Shown here: positions 8,236-16,825 of the stretch, piece after piece
Position numbering within the stretch: the first letter of the stretch is position 1
Layout of the letters: every line of letters begins with the position of its first letter
DNA from: Rothia mucilaginosa
GTDB lineage: Bacteria; Actinomycetota; Actinomycetes; Actinomycetales; Micrococcaceae
Direction of reading: 5' to 3'
NCBI RefSeq assembly: GCF_901875305.1
Contig: NZ_CABFLY010000003.1
Coordinates: forward strand, 248,001-312,000
DNA: 64,000 bases
Translations under genes and position numbers: made by a program
Notes under the pieces: generated by a model
What the model saw: only the letters and a program-made list of their open reading frames with translations
Databases searched by the model: none
Told to the model about the DNA's origin: nothing

Positions 8236-8423
8236 GCTTGCGCCCTCGGCGAGGCAAATTCTTAGCTTGCGGCTGAAGCCCACCCCTCAAAAAGTCGAAA
8301 ATACCCCAAGAGATGGCTGTAACCTCCGTTCAAACGGTCACGAACACTTGGGGCGAGGGGCTAAAATATAGGAGGTGGAGTGCGAAGCAGAAGCCTCCAA
8401 ATACGAGTCACGGAGAGGTGGTC

Positions 8424-9296
8424 ATGACCACTACTACTAATCCCAAGGCACCCAAGGGGTTCTTTGCTGGCATCAGCGGGATTAAGTCCGGCGTCGCGAA
8501 CATCATCGACGCTGGCAAAACCTTCAAGTCCCTCGGCCCTAGCCAGATCAAGGACGAGATCCAGATTGCAAAGCACGAGCTGAAGACCAAGGGCATCGCC
8601 GTTGGTAAGGGCGCGGCTTTCTTCGGCGTTGCCGCCGTCTTCGGTCTCTTCCTCATCATCGCCCTGGTTGCCGCCGCAATCCTCGGTCTCGGCACCGTCA
8701 TGCCGTACTGGGCATCGGCACTGATTTTTGCCCTTATCTTCCTGATTATCGTGGCTATCTGTGCGCTGGTCGGCCTCAAGAAGGTCAAGGCGCAGCTACC
8801 CTTCAAGCCGGAGTCTGCAATCTTCGGTCTGCTCTTCGACCTTGGCGTTCTCAAGGAAGGCACCGCCATGTCCGCTGAGCGTCTGAAGAAGGAGCAGGCC
8901 GAGCGTGCCGCTCAGAAGGCTAAGGAAGCTGAAGAAGCCGCAGAACGCGCCCGCAAGGAAGCCGAAGAACGCAAGGCACGCGGCGAGGAAGAGCCCAAGC
9001 CGCCGACCTTCGAAGAGCTCAAGCAGCGCACCGCAGAGCGTCGCCAGCACCTGGCTGCCCTGCGCGACGACCTACAGTCCTACACCGGTGATGTTCAGAA
9101 CAGCACCCAGCAGGCTCTGGACGCCCTCAAGGCAGTGCCCTCCGAGGTGGCTGCAACTGCCGCAGCAACCGGCCGCGGCCTGGCAGAGAACGTGCGCAAG
9201 CCCGAGGTCCTGCAGGCCCGCTGGAAGTCCTTTGCGGCACTGGGCGCATCCATCGCGACCGTGTTGCACTTCCTAAACCGCCTGGTCCGCCGCTAA
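8424..9296 (+). CDS. Membrane protein of the actinobacterial Holin-X type
   Basis: This is a 290-residue protein. After a soluble N-terminus (about 60 residues) come two adjacent membrane helices at about 65-90 and 94-118 (AAFFGVAAVFGLFLIIALVA and ASALIFALIFLIIVAICALV). A long Ala/Glu/Lys-rich, probably coiled-coil stretch follows at about 150-200. The C-terminus, ELKQRTAERRQHLAALRDDL onward, resembles the short DUF3618 repeat that often accompanies this family, and ends in a last hydrophobic segment. Despite the name, the family is chromosomal and has no proven lysis role. ATG 8424 follows GGAGAGG; an earlier in-frame start at 8313 lacks a ribosome site. Confidence 0.75.
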   Translation: MTTTTNPKAPKGFFAGISGIKSGVANIIDAGKTFKSLGPSQIKDEIQIAKHELKTKGIAVGKGAAFFGVAAVFGLFLIIALVAAAILGLGTVMPYWASALIFALIFLIIVAICALVGLKKVKAQLPFKPESAIFGLLFDLGVLKEGTAMSAERLKKEQAERAAQKAKEAEEAAERARKEAEERKARGEEEPKPPTFEELKQRTAERRQHLAALRDDLQSYTGDVQNSTQQALDALKAVPSEVAATAAATGRGLAENVRKPEVLQARWKSFAALGASIATVLHFLNRLVRR

Positions 9297-9335
9297 GCGA
9301 GCTACCGGCCACACGCGACCACCGGTCGAATAACA

Positions 9336-9370
9336 CAATGCCCCGACAGGCCCCGCCCGTCGGGGCATTG
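9336..9370 (+). terminator. Intrinsic terminator after the Holin-X-like gene
   Basis: The arms caatgccccgac and gtcggggcattg form a 12-bp perfect stem followed by tt. The rest of the 9297-9622 gap has a TAGAAT -10 candidate at 9483-9488 for the glycosyltransferase and no gene. Confidence 0.7.
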
Positions 9371-9622
9371 TTATGCCCCGGCAGACCCGCAATTTACCTC
9401 TGCGGCGGAGGCAAATATGTTTTTGGGACAATTCCCAGGGGCCAACCCACCTTGCAGGTCGGAGAACACGGCGAGTCCCCGGTAGAATGGACAAATGTCG
9501 TGCCCCACAGGATGCCCCTTCCGCGCGCGGCGACCACAGGCAGATACGGCACACAGGAACGGTTACGGCGATATTCGCCAACCCGAGTCACCGACACACT
9601 ACACCCGATGAGGAGCCCCGTC

Positions 9623-10828
9623 ATGAACCAGGCAAAGACGATTCTGATTGGCGCAGAGACCTACCCACCGGATATTAATGGCGCGGCACAATTCGGGCAC
9701 CGCCTCGCGAACGCCATGCTCAAGCGTGGCCACTCCGTGCACGTGGTAGCCGCCAGCCCCATCCCCGGCCCCAGCTACCGCACCGAGGTTGAGGGCGGCA
9801 TTATTGAGCATCGTCTGCGCTCGCACCTGCCCCCCACTCACGAGACCAACCGCATCTGCATCCCCTGGGAAATCTGGTCTGAGGTCGGCAAGATCCTTGA
9901 CGAAGTGCGCCCCGACGTCGTGCACGTGCAGTGCCACTACATCATTGGCCGAGCCCTCATTTTCCAGGCGAAGCGCCGTGGTATTCGCGTCATCGCGACC
10001 AACCATTTCATGCCCGCTAACCTGGACCCGTTCCTACCCTTCCCCGCGCCCATTAAGCGTCTGATTGACCGCTGCACCTGGAAGGACATGCGTTTCTGCT
10101 TCGCTCGTACCGCTGTGGTCACGACCCCCACCCAGATTGGTGCGGATGCGATGCGCGACCTGGGCCACTTCACCCACCCCGTCATGCCCGTCTCGAACGG
10201 TATTGAAATTAGCAATTATGAGCTGGCTGAGGGCACGGATATCGGCAAAGTCCCCGGCGAGTTGCGTATCGCCTTTGTGGGCCGCCTGGCCGAGGAGAAG
10301 AACGTGGACGTTCTCATCGAGGCCTTCTCGCTACTGCCCAAATCGTACGACCACGTGGTGCTCGATATCTCCGGCGACGGTGAATTGCGTGAGGCTCTCG
10401 AACAGAAGGCGCACGACTGCGGTGTGGCCGACCGCGTGATTTTCCGCGGTTTCGTGCCAGACGATCAGCTGCCCGAGGTCTACCAGATGGCCGATATTTT
10501 CTGCCAGCCCGGCACCGCCGAGCTGCAGTCCCTGGTCTCGTTGGAAGCAATGAGTGCCTCCACCCCGGTGGTTCTTGCCAACGCCCTGGCTCTGCCCCAC
10601 CTGGTTGAGCAGGGCGTTAATGGCTACCTTTTCGAGCCGAATAACGCGAAGGACCTGGCGGAGAAGCTAGAGGCTATCATCGCGCTACCCGCTGAGGAAC
10701 GCGAGCAGATGGGCCGTGAATCCCGCCGCATTGTGGGTTTCCACAGCGCGGAGAACACCTGGCGTACCTTCGAGGAGCTCTATGTGAGTAACGCACCTTA
10801 TGAGCGTTACCTGGCTTCCCGTCGCTAA
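9623..10828 (+). CDS. GT4-family glycosyltransferase
   Basis: This 401-residue enzyme has the GT-B fold of family 4. The N-terminal domain starts with ILIGAETYPPDINGAAQFGHRLA, the acceptor-side glycine loop. The C-terminal donor domain shows IAFVGRLAEEKNVDVLIEAF, then a SGDGELREALEQ segment, and the nucleotide-sugar motif QPGTAELQSLVSLEAMSA with the E-x7-E glutamates. It probably transfers a sugar from a nucleotide donor to a lipid or polymer of the envelope; relatives include mannosyl- and glucosyl-transferases of actinobacterial glycolipids. The exact substrate is not evident. I chose ATG 9623, which has GAGGAG upstream; the reading frame is open further up but lies over promoter sequence. 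Confidence 0.85.
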   Translation: MNQAKTILIGAETYPPDINGAAQFGHRLANAMLKRGHSVHVVAASPIPGPSYRTEVEGGIIEHRLRSHLPPTHETNRICIPWEIWSEVGKILDEVRPDVVHVQCHYIIGRALIFQAKRRGIRVIATNHFMPANLDPFLPFPAPIKRLIDRCTWKDMRFCFARTAVVTTPTQIGADAMRDLGHFTHPVMPVSNGIEISNYELAEGTDIGKVPGELRIAFVGRLAEEKNVDVLIEAFSLLPKSYDHVVLDISGDGELREALEQKAHDCGVADRVIFRGFVPDDQLPEVYQMADIFCQPGTAELQSLVSLEAMSASTPVVLANALALPHLVEQGVNGYLFEPNNAKDLAEKLEAIIALPAEEREQMGRESRRIVGFHSAENTWRTFEELYVSNAPYERYLASRR

Positions 10829-10933
10829 CGTTTCCGGGTAGCTCCGAGGCTTTGGAATCGCTGGTGCCTCAGCCTTGCTCCCTCGTGATACTGCGCGTAG
10901 GGGAGAGACACTCAGAGGCGGCCCGCAATGTTT

Positions 10934-10963
10934 TTCACTCTTAGGAGTGCCTTCGGGTACCCT
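10934..10963 (+). promoter_or_regulatory. Putative promoter of tRNA-Met
   Basis: TTCACT (10934-10939) and TACCCT (10958-10963) are spaced by 18 bases, upstream of the tRNA at 11023. Confidence 0.4.
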
Positions 10964-11022
10964 AGATGATGGTGCACGCGCCAGATGGTAGGTAAGATCT
11001 GGTATTGCGCACTGCACCGGAT

Positions 11023-11096
<74 letters not shown>

Positions 11097-11098
11097 CG

Positions 11099-11139
11099 GC
11101 CCCGCCCGTCGACTTCACCCACTTGTCGACGGGCGGGGC
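11099..11139 (+). terminator. Intrinsic terminator after tRNA-Met
   Basis: The 15-bp perfect stem gccccgcccgtcgac / gtcgacgggcggggc is followed by tttt. Confidence 0.85.
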
Positions 11140-11357
11140 TTTTGCCGTCTTGGCAGTTCATATTGGTAGGGGCTGGAAGGAGCAACACCCATAGTCTTAC
11201 CCCGAGTTACAACAAATGACCACACGGAGAGCATACCTGTGCTTGATAGGGTACTGTGGAAGAGTCTCATGTAAAGAGAGACTGTGATTGCACCTTGGGT
11301 ACGGAAGATACCGGTAGGTTCGCATCATTGACAGACATACCATACGAGAGGATCTCA

Positions 11358-12302
11358 ATGTCGGAGAACACTCCCCATAACCCGTCGCAGGGTGATTCTG
11401 TTGCAGGAGGCTACGGCTATGATGCTGGCGCCCGCCCTGCGCAGGATGCTTCGCTGACAGGTCAGTCCGCGCAGGCCGCACAACCGGTACAGCCCACCCA
11501 GCCGGCTCAGCAGTGGGCTCCCGCCCAGGGTGCACAGGCACAGCAGCCCGCCGGCCAGCCGATTCCGCCGGTCCAAGGCCAGCCCTACCCGGGGGCTCAG
11601 TCCGGCCAGCCTGGTCAGCCCGCTCAGGCTGTCTACGCCCCCGCCGCTCCGAACCCCTTCGTGACGGCTCTGCGCTCCACCTGGGATGCCTTCCTTGAGG
11701 TCTTCGCCGGTAAGCCCGGCCAGGCCAACTCCCGTCTTGCGGCATCGGGCGTGTGGGGTTGGGTTATCCCCAGCCTTCTGCATGCCATTATTTCGGCGTT
11801 CTTCCTCACTCAGCTGTCGCTGGGCATCGTGAAGTTCATGCTGCGTGATGCCTACAGCCTGGTGGCTTACAAAATCACCTTTGGTCAGGTCTTCCTCGCC
11901 TTCCTGATGTTCCTCATGGTTTCTGCCGTAGTGCTGATTCTGCGCGGCGTGCAGATTATGCTGACCGCCCGCATCGGTAAGGTTCCGGCGACCTTCTCGT
12001 CCTCGATGCAGGTAGTGGCGGTTTCAAGCCTGCCCGTAATTCCCACGTACATTCTTCTGAGCCTGGTTGCTCTCTTCATGCGTGGCGTCAGCAGCAACGA
12101 AGGCTTCGGATTCATCTTTATGCTGCTGAGCCTGCTGATGTCCTTTGCGGTGTTCTCAGGTGAAGCGCTCATTTACTTGGGCCTGAACCGTTTGGGTCGC
12201 GCCGCTAAGTCGCCTGTTATTATGCACGCACTGCTGAGCACCGCGTGGGTTCTGACCGTGATGGTTGTGTACTTCATTGCCTTCCGCATGACGAGCGCTT
12301 AG
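11358..12302 (+). CDS. Multi-pass membrane protein with a Gln/Pro/Ala-rich N-terminus
   Basis: This is a 314-residue protein. Residues 1-105 are soluble and low-complexity, with repeated AQP, QPAQ and PVQP motifs. The remainder carries about five membrane helices, including WVIPSLLHAIISAFFLTQLS, VFLAFLMFLMVSAVVLIL and FIFMLLSLLMSFAVFSGEAL. The general arrangement recalls Yip1-like or DUF-type membrane proteins; I do not recognise a defined family. ATG 11358 has GAGAGGA upstream. Only ten bases separate it from the LppM-like lipoprotein gene, which also has a Gln/Pro/Ala-rich tail, so the two are probably an operon acting at the membrane. Confidence 0.75.
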   Translation: MSENTPHNPSQGDSVAGGYGYDAGARPAQDASLTGQSAQAAQPVQPTQPAQQWAPAQGAQAQQPAGQPIPPVQGQPYPGAQSGQPGQPAQAVYAPAAPNPFVTALRSTWDAFLEVFAGKPGQANSRLAASGVWGWVIPSLLHAIISAFFLTQLSLGIVKFMLRDAYSLVAYKITFGQVFLAFLMFLMVSAVVLILRGVQIMLTARIGKVPATFSSSMQVVAVSSLPVIPTYILLSLVALFMRGVSSNEGFGFIFMLLSLLMSFAVFSGEALIYLGLNRLGRAAKSPVIMHALLSTAWVLTVMVVYFIAFRMTSA

Positions 12303-12312
12303 GGGAGGACAT

Positions 12313-14592
12313 ATGCAGACTTTGACTTATTCTGCTCAGCGCGGCTCCCGCCAGCGCCGGATGCTCCTGGCCGTTTTGCTGACCATCGCGGCCCTGATTC
12401 TGAGTGCCTGCGGTGCGAAGATTGAGACCCAGCTGGGCCTCGAAAATACCGATAAGGGTACCCGCACCATGCAGGTTTCCTTTGACGTCAAGGACAACCA
12501 GGACAAGATTAAGGGCGGTACCCAGGCTCTGGATGCTTCTATCCGTAAGCACCTGCCTAACGGCCTGGAATACGGCGGTATCCAGACCGAGGGTGACAAG
12601 GCCCGTGCGACCTTCACCCTGCCCTTCTCCTCGATTGACGAGTACCGCTCTAAGGTGGCTAGCATCCTGAAGGCCTCCGGTTCTACTACCACCCCGCTGA
12701 TCACGGTCCTCAACTCCAACCAGGGTCTGGTTCAGGGTATCCAGGTGAAGGAGAACTTCACCTCGAAGGAGCTGCTGGGTTGGGTTCCTGAGGCTCTCGT
12801 GGTTGACGGCGTGATTGAGTCTTCGCGTAAGAGCAGCGTGTTCAGTAGCGACGGCGACACCACCGTGAAGTTCGGCGATAAGGAAGTAAAGAATTCTGGT
12901 GGCTCCACTATCTCCGCGAAGGATATCCAGGATCACGGATTCCGTGAGGTTGTGATTGAGGCTGCCGAGAAGGACGGTGGCTACCACGCCACTGTTTCCT
13001 TCGTTTCGAAGGACATCATGGCTACCGAGACCTCCTCCGCTGTGGATGCCTACCTGAACCAGGTCAAACCCGACGGCTCCGAGCTGAAGAAGGGTCTGGA
13101 GACCACCCAGGCTAAGACTTCCGCGCCCTCCGCATCGACCGATGCGGCTAAGGACGAGATTGGCCGCACCCTGGTCTTTGATGCCTCCTCCTCACAGGAT
13201 CTGAGCGATAAGCTTAAGAAGATCTTTGGCGCGGGCACCACCGACCTGGCCTTCAGTCGTGAGGTCACCGAGAGCAGCGGCTCCTTCAAGGTCGTGAAGA
13301 AGGTCTCGGGTACCCTGGACTGCTCCCTGCTGTGCTCCCCGGAGGGCTACGGCGTGAACATGATTCTGAAGGACCGCTCGGGCTCTAGCTACAGCGGCGC
13401 CACCAGCTCCTCCTACTCGAGCTCCTCGGAATCCTCGAGCAAGATTAAGCCCACCTTCACCCTTGTCTCTTCGCATGATGTGTCGATGAAGTCCATGAAG
13501 ATTGCAACCTCCTTGGGCTTGGATGGCTCGATGGAGGCACGCTTCCTCTACGCCTTCCCGACTGAAGATGTTGCCGGTGCTGAGCAGAAGCTCAAGGACG
13601 TTTTCGCCGGCGGCGGTAACGACGAGACCGAGGTGCGCCAGGATGGTGACTCCACCGTCGTGAGCGTGAAGGTTCGCGGTAAGGATGAAGCAGAGTTCAA
13701 CCAGCGTCTGAACGAGTACCTGCCCGACTCGAAGGTTACGGTGAGCCGCTCGGGTGGCTACCACCCCTTCGGTTCCGACTACACGGTGACCCCGGTCATT
13801 AAGCTCAGCTCGAAGCTGGGTAGCTCTTACAGCGCTCCCTTCGAGCTCACCTTCAAGGCCCCGACCTTCTCCTCCATGGATCAGCAGAAGGTTGAGTCCG
13901 TGAACAAGGTTAAGGACAGTTCGAGTGTGCAGATTTCCGTCAACGGTGGCGAGCTGAGCGTCAAGACCGAGTACGGTGTCACTAACACTTCGGGTCTGAC
14001 GATTCCTGCCTCCGGTCCGAGCCTGACCGACCTGATCGTGGACGGTATTATTCTGGCTCTGATTCTGGTTGGTCTGATCTTGCTGTTCCTCTTCCGCAAG
14101 AAGATTGCGGCTGCTCGTGCGAAGGGTCGTGAGCGTCGTGAGGCAACCGCTGCCGCCTATGCCGCAACTGCGGCAGGCGCAACCGGTGCGGCCTATGGTG
14201 CTGCGCAGGGCTATGCTGCTCCGGCTCAGGGTGTTTCTGGCCCGGGTGCATACCAGCAGCAGGCTGCTTACCCGGCCCAGGGCGCGTATCCGGCACAGGG
14301 CGGCTATCAGCCGCAGCAGGGTGCCGCTTACGCTGCCGGTGATGATTCGCCTACCCAGGTCTTCAGCCCCCAGACCGTGGCTCAGCCCGGTGTAACTCAG
14401 CCCGGTACGGCGCAGCCCGTGCAGGGTGAGGCAGATCCGACGGTTGCCATGCCCGCTCAGGCTCCGGCTCAGGGTGCTCCTCAGCAGTCTGCTCAGCCGG
14501 TTCAGCCACAGTACGGCCAGCAGTCGGCACAGCCGAACCAGTCTAGTCAGCCGAACCAGTTCGGCGATGCTGACGGTGACGTGCTCCAGTAA
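12313..14592 (+). CDS. LppM-like lipoprotein with C-terminal membrane helix
   Basis: This is a 759-residue protein. The N-terminus has a lipoprotein signal: RRMLLAVLLTIAALILSAC with the LSAC lipobox, so the mature protein starts at the cysteine near residue 34. The segment after it (KIETQLGLENTDKGTRTMQV onward) matches the LppM/DUF3153 style of ectodomain. Ser-rich sections follow at about 345-380. One membrane helix lies near residues 575-595 (LIVDGIILALILVGLILLFLF), then a basic stop-transfer region and a cytoplasmic Ala/Gln/Pro/Tyr-rich tail of about 150 residues. LppM is known in mycobacteria as a lipid-binding envelope protein; function here is inferred. It is second in a pair with the upstream membrane gene. 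Confidence 0.75.
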   Translation: MQTLTYSAQRGSRQRRMLLAVLLTIAALILSACGAKIETQLGLENTDKGTRTMQVSFDVKDNQDKIKGGTQALDASIRKHLPNGLEYGGIQTEGDKARATFTLPFSSIDEYRSKVASILKASGSTTTPLITVLNSNQGLVQGIQVKENFTSKELLGWVPEALVVDGVIESSRKSSVFSSDGDTTVKFGDKEVKNSGGSTISAKDIQDHGFREVVIEAAEKDGGYHATVSFVSKDIMATETSSAVDAYLNQVKPDGSELKKGLETTQAKTSAPSASTDAAKDEIGRTLVFDASSSQDLSDKLKKIFGAGTTDLAFSREVTESSGSFKVVKKVSGTLDCSLLCSPEGYGVNMILKDRSGSSYSGATSSSYSSSSESSSKIKPTFTLVSSHDVSMKSMKIATSLGLDGSMEARFLYAFPTEDVAGAEQKLKDVFAGGGNDETEVRQDGDSTVVSVKVRGKDEAEFNQRLNEYLPDSKVTVSRSGGYHPFGSDYTVTPVIKLSSKLGSSYSAPFELTFKAPTFSSMDQQKVESVNKVKDSSSVQISVNGGELSVKTEYGVTNTSGLTIPASGPSLTDLIVDGIILALILVGLILLFLFRKKIAAARAKGRERREATAAAYAATAAGATGAAYGAAQGYAAPAQGVSGPGAYQQQAAYPAQGAYPAQGGYQPQQGAAYAAGDDSPTQVFSPQTVAQPGVTQPGTAQPVQGEADPTVAMPAQAPAQGAPQQSAQPVQPQYGQQSAQPNQSSQPNQFGDADGDVLQ

Positions 14593-14652
14593 ATAGTAAC
14601 TAGCCTCCGGGGGCGGTGCTCCATCAGGGAGCGCGCTCCAGATTGGGGTATG

Positions 14653-14687
14653 TGGCCCGTTGTTTCCCGAAAGGGGGCGACGGGCCA
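14653..14687. terminator. Hairpin between convergent genes, possible bidirectional terminator
   Basis: The arms tggcccgt (14653-14660) and acgggcca (14680-14687) lie between the lipoprotein gene and the oppositely oriented M23-like gene. Confidence 0.4.
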
Positions 14688-14748
14688 TCGCTGTATCCAG
14701 CTGTTTCGGGTGTCTTCTGCATACTGGTATGTAACCGCCGCTCGACGG

Positions 14749-15441
14749 CTAGTACCCGCCCGGTACCGGAAGTAGAATGCTGGGATCTCGTGAGCTTAGC
14801 AGGCTCATGGGGTTGATGTATTCGGCATCCTTGCCGCTGCCGTCCCCGTGGGTACCTCCCTGGCGTACACCCCAGTACAGGCACGGGGTGGAGCACCGCC
14901 GGTAGGGGTGTTCGCCGTTCTCGCCAGCGCTATCAGGGGAGGCGACGGTGCCGATGACGTCCCCGGTCGTTACTTCGGCGCCGACCGGCAGCGCCTCGTC
15001 CATGGGCTCGAAGGTGCTACGCCGCCCATCCGGATGCGCAATGACCAGTACTTTGCGGTTGACGACCATGCCGCTGAACACCACTTTTCCCGAAGCCGGT
15101 GCGTAGACGTGCCGGTCGTGTTCGGGCACGGCCAGATCCACTCCACGGTGCCCGGCGCTCCAGCGTTGGGCGGGTTTCTCGAAGGGGTGGATAACCCGCG
15201 GGGTGGAGTCTGCGGTGGGGGAGCGGTAGCGTGTGTGGCTGGAGGCGATTTCAACGGTGACAGGGTCTGTGCCACCCGCAGCGTTGGGGCCAGGTGCCTC
15301 CGTGACCGAGGCTGTAACGGTCGTGGCAGCCTCGATACTCGTTCCAGTCACATAGCTCTGGCTACCCGCACCCAGCAGGCAACAGGCCAGGAGGGCGAAG
15401 CCCCGCAGTGCTCGCTCTAGAGCCTTCAAAGTGTTCTTCAT
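14749..15441 (-). CDS. M23-fold (LytM-like) exported protein with altered metal site
   Basis: This 230-residue protein has an N-terminal signal or anchor helix, GFALLACCLLGAGSQSY, then a Thr-rich linker and an M23/LytM-type beta domain. The first half of the zinc site is present as HRGVDLA (HxxxD), and the GKVVFSGMVVNRKVLVI and GDVIGTVASP strands fit. The second motif, normally HxH as in HLHFE or CLHWG, reads CLYWGVRQG, so the expected metal-binding histidine is replaced by tyrosine. It may therefore be a non-catalytic regulator of cell-wall hydrolases. Its position, divergent from rpsB, matches other actinobacteria. The start is ATG 15441. Confidence 0.85.
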   Translation of the reverse strand: MKNTLKALERALRGFALLACCLLGAGSQSYVTGTSIEAATTVTASVTEAPGPNAAGGTDPVTVEIASSHTRYRSPTADSTPRVIHPFEKPAQRWSAGHRGVDLAVPEHDRHVYAPASGKVVFSGMVVNRKVLVIAHPDGRRSTFEPMDEALPVGAEVTTGDVIGTVASPDSAGENGEHPYRRCSTPCLYWGVRQGGTHGDGSGKDAEYINPMSLLSSRDPSILLPVPGGY

Positions 15442-15877
15442 AGAGTGAGCTCATCATGTATTCAATCGGGTCGCCACATCGCGCCGAGAAATGTGGACAA
15501 ATCCGCCGGTTCCGGTAGAAAATCCTTCATCCACAGTGCCGCTGAACACACCGGTGCAATCGGGGGAGGGCTCTATGTCCTCTCTTGCGGATTAATCGCA
15601 CAAAATACGGTACAATGTCGTATTGCAGTGCGCCTGCGCGGATATTCCCTCCTCTGAGAGGCATCCGTAGGGCATCACTGACGACGCGCGGCGTGAGCGG
15701 TACTCCTCGGAAAGGGGCGCCGATAAGGGACCTTCGGTCCACCCATCCGGGTGGTTAGGGCCTGAGCTGAACGGGCAACCGTAAACGCTAATCGCCGCCA
15801 GGAGAAACTGATAACTACTATGCGCGCGTTGGGCTAGCCCGAATGGGAGGTCCGCGCGGCACCACAAAGGAGACGAC
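15442..15877 (+). promoter_or_regulatory. Long intergenic region and leader before rpsB
   Basis: No gene is supported in these 436 bases. TTGCGG (15585-15590) and TACAAT (15611-15616) could be a promoter with a long 20-base spacer, giving a leader of about 255 bases. The leader has small hairpins, for example ggacc/ggtcc at 15728-15740 and cacc/gggtgg at 15741-15754. Autogenous control by ribosomal protein S2 is plausible by analogy but not shown. Confidence 0.35.
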
Positions 15878-16675
15878 ATGCCCGTCGTAACTATGCGTGA
15901 AATGCTGGACTCCGGCGTTCACTTCGGTCACCAGACCCGCCGTTGGAACCCCAAGATGAAGCGCTTCATTCTGACCGAGCGCAACGGCATCTACATCATC
16001 GACCTGCAGCAGTCCCTCGCCTTCATTGACAAGGCATACGAGGCTGTTAAGTCGACCGTCGCACACGGTGGCAACATCCTGTTCGTGGGTACCAAGAAGC
16101 AGGCTCAGGAAGTTATTGCTGAGCAGGCAACCCGCGTGAACATGCCCTACGTGAACCACCGCTGGCTCGGTGGTATGCTGACCAACTTCACCACCATCTC
16201 CAAGAGCATCGAGCGCATGAAGGAACTCGAGCAGGTTGACTTCGACGATGTGGCAGGTTCTCGCTACACCAAGAAGGAACTGCTCCTGATGCGTCGCGAG
16301 TTCGAGAAGCTCGAGAAGACCCTCGGTGGTATCCGTAACCTGACCAAGGTTCCCTCTCTGCTGTGGGTTGTTGACACCAAGAAGGAGCACCTGGCAGTTA
16401 ACGAGGCTCAGAAGCTGGGCATCCCCGTTGTTGCTATCCTCGACACCAACTGCGACCCCGACGAAGTTGCTTTCCCGATCCCCGGTAACGACGACGCTAT
16501 CCGCTCCGTCAACCTGCTGACCCGCGTGATTGCTGACGCTGTCGCAGCCGGCCTGATTGAGCGCAACGCTAAGAAGAACGGCAAGACCGAAGCAGCTGAG
16601 GAGCCCATGGCAGCTTGGGAGCGCGAGCTCCTGGAGCAGCACGAGGCTGCAAAGGCTGAAGAGGCAGCTAAGTAA
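15878..16675 (+). CDS. rpsB: 30S ribosomal protein S2
   Basis: This 265-residue protein of the small ribosomal subunit starts [30 protein letters not shown], the standard S2 N-terminus. It contains the signatures [20 protein letters not shown] and [13 protein letters not shown], and [20 protein letters not shown] near the C-terminus. The tail is acidic and alanine-rich. ATG 15878 follows AAGGAGACG. It is paired with tsf as in most bacteria, but the gap carries two hairpins that may adjust the S2 to EF-Ts ratio. Confidence 0.98.
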   Translation: MPVVTMREMLDSGVHFGHQTRRWNPKMKRFILTERNGIYIIDLQQSLAFIDKAYEAVKSTVAHGGNILFVGTKKQAQEVIAEQATRVNMPYVNHRWLGGMLTNFTTISKSIERMKELEQVDFDDVAGSRYTKKELLLMRREFEKLEKTLGGIRNLTKVPSLLWVVDTKKEHLAVNEAQKLGIPVVAILDTNCDPDEVAFPIPGNDDAIRSVNLLTRVIADAVAAGLIERNAKKNGKTEAAEEPMAAWERELLEQHEAAKAEEAAK

Positions 16676-16705
16676 GCTTTCTTAGCCCACTAAGCTTTAT
16701 GCTTT

Positions 16706-16771
16706 GTGGCCCCCACCCGTGGGGGCCACGTTCGGACGGCGCCCGCCCTGACCTGGGCGCGGCGCCGTCCG
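16706..16771 (+). terminator. Two tandem hairpins between rpsB and tsf
   Basis: The first pairs gtggccccca with tgggggccac (16706-16729). The second pairs ggacggcgcc with ggcgccgtcc (about 16734-16771). Neither has a strong T-run, so they may be partial terminators or processing sites inside the rpsB-tsf operon. Confidence 0.5.
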
Positions 16772-16825
16772 CCATAGTACCACCGGGAAATTTCCCGATT
16801 ATTACAGCAACACAAGGAGTTCACA

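Noticed and set aside
15445..15657. 70-codon + ORF before rpsB
   Set aside because: Covers the expected promoter and leader; codon use unlike neighbours.
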